From the NCBI GenBank assembly GCA_012798515.1, contig JAAZNB010000139.1, forward strand, positions 1 to 42,836: DNA of 42,836 bases. Direction: 5' to 3'. The notes beneath the pieces were generated by a model, which ran no database searches, was not told the DNA's origin, and was given only the letters and a program-made list of their open reading frames with translations. Source of the stretch: Chloroflexota bacterium. Its GTDB lineage: Bacteria > Chloroflexota > Anaerolineae > Anaerolineales > Anaerolineaceae. This document shows, piece by piece, positions 17,710 to 27,531 of this stretch; positions within the stretch are counted from its first letter, which is position 1, and the number at the start of each line of letters is the position of its first letter. Both the position numbers and the translations under genes were made by a program.

Positions 17710-18624
17710 TTACATTTTATTTAACGATAAGATCAATCGCCGGTAATACGTAATCAATTTAATTTTTCGCTTCCTGCTCTCGGAACGAGACAGGAATACC
17801 AAAGGGCTGAAGATTAATCTCAGCACAGAATTGAATAACAGGATTAGTTTGTAGACAAAAGCTGCCAGGCTCCCATAGTTTTTACGAAAGTAAAGCACCC
17901 GGCTTTGGTAAAGGCGTAAGAACATTTTCTCGGCCACCAGCTTGGTGCTCTGTCCCCCGTAATGGATGACCCGTGATTTAGGCACCCAATACAGCTTCCA
18001 GCCGTTCTTCTTGATCCGGTGGCAAAGGTCGACTTCTTCTGAATACATGAAGTAATCTTCGTCGAGCAAGCCGGTCAGGTCGAGCGTCGCACGGCGCAAG
18101 AGCAGGCTGGCCCCCTGGATGACGTCTACCTCATGGGGTTTTTCCGTGTCCCACCTGTCCATGTCATACAAAGCCAGCGGTTTGAGTTTATCCAGGTACA
18201 ATAACCGCCAGACCTCCCGGAACAGGGAATACTCCGGATAACACGAATTCTGCAGCCGGCCGTCCGCACCAATCAGATATGAGCCGGCGGCCCCGGCATC
18301 CGGGTGCTGGTCCAAGAAAGCGATCATTTCATCGAATGCGTCCGGCAGAGCCTCGGTATCCGAGTTCAACAAAAGAATATACCTGCCACTACAATGGTGG
18401 ATCGCTTGATTGTTTGCCCGGGCAAAGCCTACGTTGTCTGTATTCTTGATCAGGTAGACATCCTGGAAAGACTGCTCCACGACTGCAACGCTGTCATCGC
18501 TGGAATCGTTATCGACGACAAAGACTTCGAAGGTATAACGAGGAGCATTACTATAAATCGATTCAAGACATTTCACCAATAAGTCACGTGTGTTCCAGCT
18601 TACGACAATGATCGACAAGTCCAT
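17710..18624 (-). CDS. Glycosyltransferase family 2 (rhamnosyltransferase-like)
   Basis: MDLSIIVVSWNTRDLLVKCLESIYSNAPRYTFEVFVVDNDSSDDSV..., ILLLNSDTEALPDAFDEM, DEDYFMYSEEVDLCHRIKKNGWKLYWVPKSRVIHYGGQST. Confidence 0.93.
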   Translation of the reverse strand: MDLSIIVVSWNTRDLLVKCLESIYSNAPRYTFEVFVVDNDSSDDSVAVVEQSFQDVYLIKNTDNVGFARANNQAIHHCSGRYILLLNSDTEALPDAFDEMIAFLDQHPDAGAAGSYLIGADGRLQNSCYPEYSLFREVWRLLYLDKLKPLALYDMDRWDTEKPHEVDVIQGASLLLRRATLDLTGLLDEDYFMYSEEVDLCHRIKKNGWKLYWVPKSRVIHYGGQSTKLVAEKMFLRLYQSRVLYFRKNYGSLAAFVYKLILLFNSVLRLIFSPLVFLSRSESRKRKIKLITYYRRLILSLNKM

Positions 18625-18665
18625 CGACTTTCCCTTTTTGTTGCAGTGTTGTCGCCAATTGACCT

Positions 18666-20327
18666 TTATTCATTCCGGTGCCGGCGAATAGTCCACATCA
18701 CTACGACCAGGAACAAAGTCGCCGGGATGAGTCCTTTCAAAATCATCAGATAATCATCGACTTCCGTGTAAACGGCCAGGCCTTCATCGCTTTCCGAAGG
18801 CTGCCCGACCAGTTGCGGATCGAGTAAAGCCGAATCTTGCCCGATTACCTGTGAGACCTGTGAATTCTCCTCCGCCGAAGTAGGCGTCAGGGTGGGCATA
18901 GCCGTCTTCTGCAAATAAGGCGTATTCAGCTGGCCATGCGCAAACCAGACCTGGTGGGGTGCATTGGGCTCGAACAGGTCCTGGCGTAAGAACCAGGTCG
19001 CATACATCTGGTTGCCGTCGTCGATCACCAGACGAGGATACTCGGGATACCATCCGCCCCGATACACGCGGATCGGGATCGACCAACGTTCACCATCCCA
19101 CTCCAGATGGTACAGGCCAGGCAGGTCCGCGCTGACCTGGGCTGTGTCTTGGCCGGTACCGGTGGTCGTACTTTGATTCAGGTCGGCAGGAGGAATGCCG
19201 GCTGCCAGCAGGTGGATGTGCCCGGCCGAATCGGTCGCCATATCGTAGACGTCAAAATAATTACTCAATGAACTGGCATAAATATTGGGGATCGTCTGGG
19301 GTACACTCCAGGTCTCTCCAAAGTCAGAGGACCACAAGTAATAGATCCCGGGATATGAACTGGAGGATGTGCGCCACACCAACAAGATCCCCCCTTCACC
19401 ATCCACCCCCACAGTGAGCTGCATATCGCTTGAAGCGGGGTAATCAATGATCTTAGGATCAGACCACAGATCTTTCTCTGGGTCATACCACATAAAAATG
19501 CCATGATCTGGTACACCCACACCACTCAAGCGATCCCAACCCTCATCCCAGGTCACGTACACCCGGCCATACTGGTCCACTTCAATCTGCGAGCGGCTCG
19601 ATCCGATATTGGAGGGCCGCAAGGAAAGCGGTATAGACCAGTTCTTTCCCAGGTCAGGTGAATATCTGAAATAGATATCGCCACAATTGATACAGGTCGG
19701 ACTCGACAGCCCAGCATCGTCATATACGACGTAAAGCTTGTCGCCATAAACCGCCATATCACTGTAATACGTACCTGCATTCTCGTTTAGTAGCGCCGGA
19801 GCCGACCAGGCTGAAGCTGAAAACGCATTCATATCGGAGGATTCTGAGTAGAAAAGGCCAAACGGAGTTGCGCCATACAGTAAATGCAGATTATCGTATC
19901 CATCGATGGTCAGCGCCGTACGGGAAATATCCGCCTGCGGAGGAACCAGGTCAATGTACTGGGACCAATGCCGCCCGTCCCACATCGAAAGATAGACGCT
20001 CTCGATTAAATTCTTCATCTCATCGGGAATCTGGGCAATGCCCTCCGATTCGGGTAGTTTGTCCTCTTCCTGATTTGTTTTTGGTTTCACAAAATTATCG
20101 GACTCAGACCAGACAACATAAACATTGTGCTGGCTGTCAACCGCCAAATCAGGGAACCAGGAACTGGTTTTGTCCGGCGACGGAACCCGCACCGGCTCGT
20201 CCCAAACTCCCCCTTGCTGCCACGCTTGCATCGCTTTTCCACTCTGGTAACCGGACGTTATCAGGACCGCAAGCAAAGAACAAAATATGATAATTCGGGC
20301 TGCTTTATGGTATGGAAATTGAAACAC
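18666..20327 (-). CDS. Secreted, C-terminally TM-anchored Asp-box (sialidase-like) beta-propeller protein
   Basis: Asp boxes YFRYSPDLGKNWSIP and YLWSSDFGETWSVP; N-terminal hydrophobic signal; C-terminal TM LMILKGLIPATLFLVVVMWTIRRHRNE. Confidence 0.75.
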   Translation of the reverse strand: MFQFPYHKAARIIIFCSLLAVLITSGYQSGKAMQAWQQGGVWDEPVRVPSPDKTSSWFPDLAVDSQHNVYVVWSESDNFVKPKTNQEEDKLPESEGIAQIPDEMKNLIESVYLSMWDGRHWSQYIDLVPPQADISRTALTIDGYDNLHLLYGATPFGLFYSESSDMNAFSASAWSAPALLNENAGTYYSDMAVYGDKLYVVYDDAGLSSPTCINCGDIYFRYSPDLGKNWSIPLSLRPSNIGSSRSQIEVDQYGRVYVTWDEGWDRLSGVGVPDHGIFMWYDPEKDLWSDPKIIDYPASSDMQLTVGVDGEGGILLVWRTSSSSYPGIYYLWSSDFGETWSVPQTIPNIYASSLSNYFDVYDMATDSAGHIHLLAAGIPPADLNQSTTTGTGQDTAQVSADLPGLYHLEWDGERWSIPIRVYRGGWYPEYPRLVIDDGNQMYATWFLRQDLFEPNAPHQVWFAHGQLNTPYLQKTAMPTLTPTSAEENSQVSQVIGQDSALLDPQLVGQPSESDEGLAVYTEVDDYLMILKGLIPATLFLVVVMWTIRRHRNE

Positions 20328-20490
20328 GTTGAGCTCCCTTGAATGTTAAATCGACATCGTGATGGCAGATGGCTTTGGGCTAAAGAAAACACATCCTAAT
20401 GCCGGTAGTTTGTCAGGCAATATTGGAACAAATCCCATTTTACAGTGAAAACAACACACCGGGGTATATTTTACACTCACGAAATCAAGT

Positions 20491-22074
20491 CTATGGAACG
20501 AGGCGGAACGTACCGCCCTCCAGGAGGAATGTCTCTGCGCCTTCCACCTGGAAATATTCAAGCGCTTGCCCCTCTGCTAGTTTCAGGCTTCTCGTCTCTT
20601 GGGGAGATTGGTTGAATTCAGATAGTTCCGGGTCGAACAAGACGATAGCCGTTCCTGCCTGTCCCTGCAAAAGAAGATCATCGCTGCCCACTTGCACGGT
20701 CCCCACGCTCGTCGGCTCACCCGCATCAATTTCCCATTTACTGCCGATATCGAATTCGATAACCTTGAATTGCGGCAGATAATATTCCACGTGGTGCCAG
20801 TTTGTCGCCAGGATCGAGGTGTTCGCCGGCGAAAAGTTCTCTTCGATAGCTGCAATGCGACTGTGCAGGTACACATCCGACTGCTGGATCGTCTGCCGGG
20901 TCAATAAACGTATCGACGAGCGCCCTGGTAAGGGAAACTCCGGGGCCAGGACGAAGATCGCTCCATTGAGGACGATACAGGCTGCAATGAGCACCTGCGC
21001 CGGTGTCCCATAGCTGCGCATCAACCGGTCGCCTACCCAGGCGCCAAAGATCAGTATGGCCGGTAAATAGACGAACACCAGGCCTTGCTGACCCATGTGA
21101 ACGAATAAGTAATATAAAAACGCCGGCGCCGTCCACAATACCAAAAATACATAAGCCATCCTGCGGTCTTCCAATTCACCCGGTACCCGGCGCCGGAAAA
21201 CCAACCGGGCAGCGAATGGCACAGCTGCTAACCCGACCCCGTAACCGGAATACAAAGCCAGCTTGGTCAGGTTGCGGACCAAGCCAAACGCTCCCGCCCC
21301 CAGAAAGATCGAGGTGCTTTCTTGAAAACGCATGCTGAATTGGTCCATCACTTCCAGGTAGCGGGTAAGTCCACCCGTATCCTGGATCATCGGTACGAAC
21401 CAGGCCAGGCATATCAGAAAACCCAGCAAACCGGCCAGAATGATCTTTTTCAACGGAACCCGGTGGATAGAGAACAGGTACACCGGCAGGAGGAATAACA
21501 ACGTTTGCGGGCGAACACCGCTGGCTATTGCCAGTGTTCCCGTTTCCAGGTAAAGATACTGTTGCTCTCCCTTCAAGACCCGCCAACCCCAATAGGCCAC
21601 CAGGATGACCAGGAAAGCATCCAGGGTATGGGGCAAAGCGATTTCGCCATAGAACCAGAAGAGCGGAGAAATCAGCAGAAACAACGCAGCCAGGATTCCC
21701 GTCTGCAAGTTGAACAGCTCACGGCCCAATAGATACAGCATGATCACAGCCAGGGCGCTGGCTAATATACTCACCAAGACCATAGCCAGGTTGGCGTTAT
21801 GCACCAGGACATTGATCCCGCGTACCAGCAAGACATACAGGATGTAGCCCGGTGGCTGGGGCTGCTCTTTGGCAATGTCGAAATCGACTATGGCAAAAGC
21901 AAAATTGACCGAGTCCCAATGATACAGATAGTGTGATGGGAACAACCCGCGGCTGATGATCGTCACCAGGAAAAGCACAGCCGGGAGAACCTTATCCATA
22001 AATCCAATTCGTGAAGCCGCCAGGACCGTGGTCGCTGGTCTTGAGGTTTGTTCCTGCATCGATGTCACGCTCAT
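20491..22074 (-). CDS. Polytopic membrane glycosyltransferase, GT-C/GT39-like
   Basis: Many TM segments; acidic motif after TM1 (LYHWDSVNFAFAIVDFDIAKEQPQPPGYILYV); DUF2723/PMT-like arrangement. Confidence 0.65.
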   Translation of the reverse strand: MSVTSMQEQTSRPATTVLAASRIGFMDKVLPAVLFLVTIISRGLFPSHYLYHWDSVNFAFAIVDFDIAKEQPQPPGYILYVLLVRGINVLVHNANLAMVLVSILASALAVIMLYLLGRELFNLQTGILAALFLLISPLFWFYGEIALPHTLDAFLVILVAYWGWRVLKGEQQYLYLETGTLAIASGVRPQTLLFLLPVYLFSIHRVPLKKIILAGLLGFLICLAWFVPMIQDTGGLTRYLEVMDQFSMRFQESTSIFLGAGAFGLVRNLTKLALYSGYGVGLAAVPFAARLVFRRRVPGELEDRRMAYVFLVLWTAPAFLYYLFVHMGQQGLVFVYLPAILIFGAWVGDRLMRSYGTPAQVLIAACIVLNGAIFVLAPEFPLPGRSSIRLLTRQTIQQSDVYLHSRIAAIEENFSPANTSILATNWHHVEYYLPQFKVIEFDIGSKWEIDAGEPTSVGTVQVGSDDLLLQGQAGTAIVLFDPELSEFNQSPQETRSLKLAEGQALEYFQVEGAETFLLEGGTFRLVP

Positions 22075-23789
22075 TTCACCCGATAAACACGGACTTCGGT
22101 AGAATCGAAGGTCTGCTCCAAATAGCCAGCCTGGCTCGGGTTGAAATCTCCCAGGGCTTGCTCTGCCGGGCCATAATAGACATAATCAACGCCATAATCG
22201 ATCAAGATTTTTAATCGCTCGGCGTCACTGGCCTGCCCGGAATAGAACGTATCCACCAGGCTGGTCTTGGTATAGAAATCCACCGTCTGGGCCCAATGTG
22301 CCAAAAATGCATGCGTGCCCGTTAGCGCCGGGATATATTGACCAATGTTGAGTGAACTCAATACGACGTCATCCGGGTGGGCGTGATCTTCGATCCAATC
22401 CATCCCGGAAATTTCGTCGGTGTACAGGTAATAAGGATAATCGTGCCGGTCGAGCTCCACAAACCGCCACACCAGCAGATACAGGTTCGTCGGAAGGACG
22501 AGCGCCAGCATTCCTGCAGCAAGCAGGTTTTTCAGCGTGGCAGGGCGCATGGACCGGATTGTCCTGTGCCTCAACAGCCATGGATAGATATGGTCGAACA
22601 AGGCTACCACCGCCAAGACTGCCATTGGCACCTGCCAGCCGTTCAGCATGTGGATCTGGTAATCGGTAGGCAGGTAGATCAGGAGAAAATTCACCAGGAA
22701 CCAGGCCCGAAAGAATAGCCTTTCGTTGCTGACGCCCTTGAGCCGCCAGAATTTCTCCAGAATCATAGCGGCAATGGCCATGAGGAAGGCTGCCCCCATC
22801 AAAATCGGTAGGTGAAGCAGGTTGGGTGTATACACCCCGGCGTTGGCAAATTGCTTCAAGACCTCTTTCCACAAAGGATCCAGCGAGGTCAACAAGAACG
22901 AATAGATCCCCGGCCAGACGGAAATCAAGCCGATTACGATGCCACTTTTTAACAGGTATAGCGGCAATGCCCGGTCTCGAGCCCAAACCAGGAGGGCATA
23001 CCCCAATAACACCCCATACACCAGCCATAGATCATATGCGTGCTGCCAACCCATGAAGAGCACAAAGAAACCAGCCAGGAAGGCGTAGCGCAGCTGGTTG
23101 GTACGCTGCCCGTACAGAACCAGCAAGAACGTCAGCACGTAGACCGCGGCCGCGATAAAGTGCGGATATCCCAAAATCCCCAGGAAGGTATTTCCCTCCG
23201 CCACGTACAGATCCAACGGGAAAGGGACTTCATCCAGCGAGAGCAGGTATTTGGCCACTATCAGCACCCAGCCGAATCCCGATGACAGGGACAGGATCAA
23301 AAAGGTCACCCGCCGCCGGAAAACGTCGGGGAAAGCCACTGCGCTGAAAGCATATCCGAGCATCAAGAAGGCGCTGGTGCCCACTACCCTCAATATCTGG
23401 AACACGCCCGCGTATCCCAGGTTCAAGTACTTTCCCAGCCGTCCCAGAATCCACCACAACAAATTAAAAAACACGGGCGCATTGGCTTCGGGAGTCAGTT
23501 TATTGGCCGACAGGAATGAATCCGAGAATTCCCGCATCCAGGAAAAGTACTGCAAGTGATCGGGGACGTCCAACATCATCCCCATGAATTGTTTTCCATC
23601 CGGAGCAGTGATTACGGCAAAGATGTACGGCAGGCTGGTCACGGCCAGGATCAAAGCCGTGACGGCCAGAGGAAATAACCATTCTTTCGCCGTGATGGAG
23701 AGGAAAGCCGCCTTGTTGATGACCTTCTCACTCGTAAATTCTTTCGAAGAAATCGCACTGTTCATGTTGTTCTCGGGTGTCGTCCTCAT
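22071..23789 (-). CDS. Polytopic membrane protein, GT-C-like
   Basis: Many TM segments; luminal acidic loop MMLDVPDHLQYFSWMREFSDSFL; stop/start overlap of 4 nt with neighbours. Confidence 0.6.
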   Translation of the reverse strand: MRTTPENNMNSAISSKEFTSEKVINKAAFLSITAKEWLFPLAVTALILAVTSLPYIFAVITAPDGKQFMGMMLDVPDHLQYFSWMREFSDSFLSANKLTPEANAPVFFNLLWWILGRLGKYLNLGYAGVFQILRVVGTSAFLMLGYAFSAVAFPDVFRRRVTFLILSLSSGFGWVLIVAKYLLSLDEVPFPLDLYVAEGNTFLGILGYPHFIAAAVYVLTFLLVLYGQRTNQLRYAFLAGFFVLFMGWQHAYDLWLVYGVLLGYALLVWARDRALPLYLLKSGIVIGLISVWPGIYSFLLTSLDPLWKEVLKQFANAGVYTPNLLHLPILMGAAFLMAIAAMILEKFWRLKGVSNERLFFRAWFLVNFLLIYLPTDYQIHMLNGWQVPMAVLAVVALFDHIYPWLLRHRTIRSMRPATLKNLLAAGMLALVLPTNLYLLVWRFVELDRHDYPYYLYTDEISGMDWIEDHAHPDDVVLSSLNIGQYIPALTGTHAFLAHWAQTVDFYTKTSLVDTFYSGQASDAERLKILIDYGVDYVYYGPAEQALGDFNPSQAGYLEQTFDSTEVRVYRVK

Positions 23790-25297
23790 TCTTGTTGCAA
23801 CACAACTTGCATCGATGCTTGCATTTTGGTTGCATTACGAACCGCCAGCCACATGAGAACCATGCAAAGGGCGATGAATCCAATAACCGGCGCCAGGCTC
23901 CAAAGGGAGGAAAAGCCGGCGATATTGCCGATATTGCGGGCAATATTCCCCTCGGCCCAATTGGGGAGGGCGTATTCCATCAGCGGGTTCCTAAATGTAT
24001 CGGGGGGAAATGATTGCCCTGCCAGTGTAAGTGTCCACAGCATCCCGGCCGACCAGGCCCCCAGTATGCCCAGCGTGGCGCGTACCCATTTGAACCGGAT
24101 AGTATACTTGAGAAAGTAAGCTGCCGGCGGCATCAAGAATGGCACCATGGGGAGCAGATAACGAGGGCCTACGGCAAACCCGCCCCACCACATCACCGAC
24201 GATGAATTGAACAATATCACCAGAAAGATAACCAGGGTAGTGACCAGTAGATCGGCCCGGTCTTGCCGGCTGCGATACCAGAAATACAGCCCGGGGAGCG
24301 CCACCAATAAAATCGGCGAGATATAGAAAAGTCCCCGGAAAGCGCCAAAAGTAATGCCCCAAAAAGCATCCCACGTCGGCCGGCTCAGGCTCATGAAGCC
24401 GGTTTCGTGTTGAGGCATCCACAATTCAGAGTAGCTGTATCCCAGGCTGAACGGCCCGCCGAAGATGTAGGTGTTATACCCCATCCATAGCAAACCGACC
24501 ACACCGCCGCTCGCCACCACTCCTACTATATTGGCCGGTTTTCCCAGACGCAACAGCCGGAAGAAAAGGTAAGCGAACAACAGCGCCGAAACCAATATCA
24601 TGGGATATTCTGTCACGACTGTATACCCCAGGAGCAACCCGATCCCGATCTGATCCCCCAGCGAGAAAGTCTCTTTGCTGGAAATCAGGCAGAAGGCCCA
24701 GAAAAGCAGCGCCGCGCTGAGCTGGTGACCGTAAAACGCATTGGCGTAGGGGAATGCCGGGCTCAGCAGACCATACGCCAGGGCAATTGCCAGCCGCAGG
24801 GGAATCCCTTTTAGTATCCTGCGGGTATAGATAAATATCAGTACGGCAATAAAAGCCGTTGGGATAGCCGAAAAGAGAAAAGCCAGCACCACCTGCCCAA
24901 TGGCAAAGCGCACTTTTTGGAGGTTGACCCCCGTACCTTCTTCGTTGAGGGTGGCTTGAAATGACTGGTTGTTGGCCAGCCGGTCGGTAAGACCCTCCAG
25001 GAAAGGCAGCTCAAGCAGGCCTTTGACAGCGGCATAGACGGGAATTCCCAGAAAAGCCACGCCGGGCGCTTTATCGCTGTAGTAGTGATCCCCAACCTTG
25101 GCATAATCCACCGTATTTTGCACGTATGGATCGATCTGGAAAGTGCCATCCTCTACGACGGCAACGATCATGTCCAGGCGCGAGTTCTGGTTAGGGTCTG
25201 CCCAGCGAGGGAAAAAGTAGCCGTATACTCCCAGCAGCAGGATCACCAGGAGAATTGTTACCGCGCGTTCTTGTTTCGTAATTTCCATAGCATCCAC
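23786..25297 (-). CDS. Polytopic membrane protein, GT-C-like
   Basis: Many TM segments; RWADPNQNSRLDMIVAVVEDGTFQIDPYVQNTVDYAKVGDHYYSDKAPGVAFLGIPVYA resembles the first loop of GT39-like proteins. Confidence 0.6.
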   Translation of the reverse strand: MDAMEITKQERAVTILLVILLLGVYGYFFPRWADPNQNSRLDMIVAVVEDGTFQIDPYVQNTVDYAKVGDHYYSDKAPGVAFLGIPVYAAVKGLLELPFLEGLTDRLANNQSFQATLNEEGTGVNLQKVRFAIGQVVLAFLFSAIPTAFIAVLIFIYTRRILKGIPLRLAIALAYGLLSPAFPYANAFYGHQLSAALLFWAFCLISSKETFSLGDQIGIGLLLGYTVVTEYPMILVSALLFAYLFFRLLRLGKPANIVGVVASGGVVGLLWMGYNTYIFGGPFSLGYSYSELWMPQHETGFMSLSRPTWDAFWGITFGAFRGLFYISPILLVALPGLYFWYRSRQDRADLLVTTLVIFLVILFNSSSVMWWGGFAVGPRYLLPMVPFLMPPAAYFLKYTIRFKWVRATLGILGAWSAGMLWTLTLAGQSFPPDTFRNPLMEYALPNWAEGNIARNIGNIAGFSSLWSLAPVIGFIALCMVLMWLAVRNATKMQASMQVVLQQE

Positions 25298-25307
25298 TGC
25301 CAGCCAA

Positions 25308-26288
25308 TCAATACGTCAGGTCGAAGACGTATTTCCAATAAAACCCGTCCACTGAAGCAATCCATCCATCTGCCCCCAGGTCGTGAAAGTCGACCTGATG
25401 CATGCCACCCGCATTCCACCCACTACCGCTGCCGGTTACCACTGGATCTGGCGAATATTCGGTTTCACGGTAAGTCGTCGGGGTCATTTCCTCGATCTCG
25501 ATGGCCCGGATCTGGTGCCCGTAATACGGGTAATCATCCTGGCTAAAGCGTAACAGGTGACCGTCAATAGAAACGATCCGCCCCCCCGAGCGAGAGATCC
25601 GCTCGTCTCCCTGCACAATAGGACTCATGGGATGTTTTTGCCAGGGGCCTTCGAGTTGGTCAGCATAGTACAGGTCAAGTTTCCCGGCCATCCACTCGTC
25701 CGGGCTGGCGAACAGCCACCACCGGTTTTGATAGTAGACGATCGAGCTATCGACGTATTTCCCTTTCAACAGGGCAGTCTGGTATTCCCACAAATAGGGG
25801 AAATCGGTAGCTTTATACAGTCGCACTTCCTGGTCTTCGGTACTCTCCGGGATCATGTAATAATCGCCATCCCATTTGAATACCTGCGGATAAGAGAGGT
25901 GGAAGGGTTCATCCAGCACAATCTGCTGGTAAGTCCAATGGCTCAAGTCATTGCTTGTCGCCACACCGATGTCGCCTTGTAACGAATTTTGATTGAGCAC
26001 TTCGAAGAACAGATACCACACGCCGTCTTCCTGCACCATAAACGGATCGGCCAGGAACTTGGCTTTTCGATCAGTGATGTCACTCGCCGAAAGGATGTGA
26101 GTGATCTCCTTGGGCGAGAGCGGGGAGCCATCGTAGGCACCGCCATGGTAAAGCCCTAACGAAAAGATCGCATCCCTGCGGATAAAGGGAATTCCTCTAG
26201 ATCTGCGTCCGATTTGCAGGTAGTATTCCACGCCCAATACGACCAGAACAGCAAAAATGATCACTGCGATTATGTTCCATTTTTTCAT
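25308..26288 (-). CDS. Glucosamine inositolphosphorylceramide transferase N-terminal-like (GINT1_N-like) five-bladed propeller protein
   Basis: ADPFMVQEDGVWYLFFEVLNQNSLQGDIGVATSNDLSHWTYQQIVLDEPFHLSYPQVFKWDGDYYMIPESTEDQEVRLYKATDFPYLWEYQTALLKGKYVDSSIVYYQNRWWLFAS; N-terminal TM anchor. Confidence 0.7.
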   Translation of the reverse strand: MKKWNIIAVIIFAVLVVLGVEYYLQIGRRSRGIPFIRRDAIFSLGLYHGGAYDGSPLSPKEITHILSASDITDRKAKFLADPFMVQEDGVWYLFFEVLNQNSLQGDIGVATSNDLSHWTYQQIVLDEPFHLSYPQVFKWDGDYYMIPESTEDQEVRLYKATDFPYLWEYQTALLKGKYVDSSIVYYQNRWWLFASPDEWMAGKLDLYYADQLEGPWQKHPMSPIVQGDERISRSGGRIVSIDGHLLRFSQDDYPYYGHQIRAIEIEEMTPTTYRETEYSPDPVVTGSGSGWNAGGMHQVDFHDLGADGWIASVDGFYWKYVFDLTY

Positions 26289-26350
26289 GTATCCCTCAAT
26301 AGGACCAGGCTTGAGAATGGAATGAATTTTTCAGGGAATGGATTGCCGTA

Positions 26351-27517
26351 TCAGTGCGAAAGCATTCCGAGTAGCAATGTTTGTATTTGATTGACGTAGT
26401 CTTTCAGTTGGAAATTTTGAATTACTTTTTGCCGGCCGCGCCACCCCATTTCGCAGGCTTTCTCCGGGTGATCCAGCACGTCCAGCCAGGCTGCGGCTAG
26501 CGCCGCGGTATCGCCTACCGCATACAGATAGCCACAACCATCGTCCACTTGCTCCGGTATTCCCCCTACTCGGGTGGCTGTGACCGGTTTCTCCATCGCC
26601 ATTGCTTCCAACGGAACCCGGGGGAAAGCTTCGTGATCAGATGGCAGCGCAACCACATCCATCGCCACCAATGCCGGACGGATATCGGCCAGATAACCGG
26701 CCCAGCGTATGTTTTCACTCAACCCCAGGGCGCTGGCTTTCTCCTTGAGAGCCTCACCCAACTCACCCTCTCCGACCATCAATAGCACCACGCCTGGATA
26801 TTTCTGCTGGACGACGTGAAGCGCGTCCAGGAGGTCAAAGGGGCGTTTGCTCTCGTGAAACCGGCCAATATAGCCGATGACCGCTTGATCCGCCCGGATC
26901 CCAAACTGTCTACGGACTGCCAGGCGGTCAAATTGTTCCGGGTCGTAATATTGGACGTCCACGCCGTTGTACACTACGGTGATTTTCTTTTGAGTTTTTT
27001 CAGAAAACAAATCCCGGACGGCCTTGGATACGACAATCAACTGGTTCGACAAGGCTCCCGCAAAACGGGTAATTCCAAACCGTAGCATCGGATTCTTGCC
27101 CATATCGTGCACGTGCCAGAGGCGCGGCACCCTGGCCAACCAGGCCGCCAGTGTTCCATAAGGATTCAAAAGAGAATTGTTATAAACGAGGTCATAATGC
27201 CCTGCCCGAATGTGCCTCACCAGCCGGAAGGTGACCGGTAACAGGCCGGCGAGGAACAAAAGGCCCTGGGTTCCCCGGTGGGTCATGTAGGGCATCTCGA
27301 TCTGGTCTGTTTTGATGCCTGCGGCCTTCAAACGCCCGGTCAAGGGCCCCTCACCGCTCAGGACTACTTCAGGTATGATTCGCTCCCGATCCACACCGGT
27401 AACGATTTCCAGGAAGCACAATTCACCCCCATACAGACTGCTGAATGGACTGACGAATAAGATCCTGGCCGGTCGATCAGGTTGTGCCGGATTTTGCGCA
27501 GTGTTGCCAGTTTTCAT
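26351..27517 (-). CDS. Glycosyltransferase, GT4-like
   Basis: ARILFVSPFSSLYGGELCFLEIVTGVD..., VIGYIGRFHESKRPFDLLDALHVVQQKYPGVVLLMVGEGELGEALKEKA..., PSDHEAFPRVPLEAMAMEKPVTATRVGGIPE. Start taken at MKTGNTAQN (27517), not the track start 27601, to avoid overlapping 27532-28587. Confidence 0.92.
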   Translation of the reverse strand: MKTGNTAQNPAQPDRPARILFVSPFSSLYGGELCFLEIVTGVDRERIIPEVVLSGEGPLTGRLKAAGIKTDQIEMPYMTHRGTQGLLFLAGLLPVTFRLVRHIRAGHYDLVYNNSLLNPYGTLAAWLARVPRLWHVHDMGKNPMLRFGITRFAGALSNQLIVVSKAVRDLFSEKTQKKITVVYNGVDVQYYDPEQFDRLAVRRQFGIRADQAVIGYIGRFHESKRPFDLLDALHVVQQKYPGVVLLMVGEGELGEALKEKASALGLSENIRWAGYLADIRPALVAMDVVALPSDHEAFPRVPLEAMAMEKPVTATRVGGIPEQVDDGCGYLYAVGDTAALAAAWLDVLDHPEKACEMGWRGRQKVIQNFQLKDYVNQIQTLLLGMLSH

Positions 27518-27531
27518 TTGGGTACCAACTT

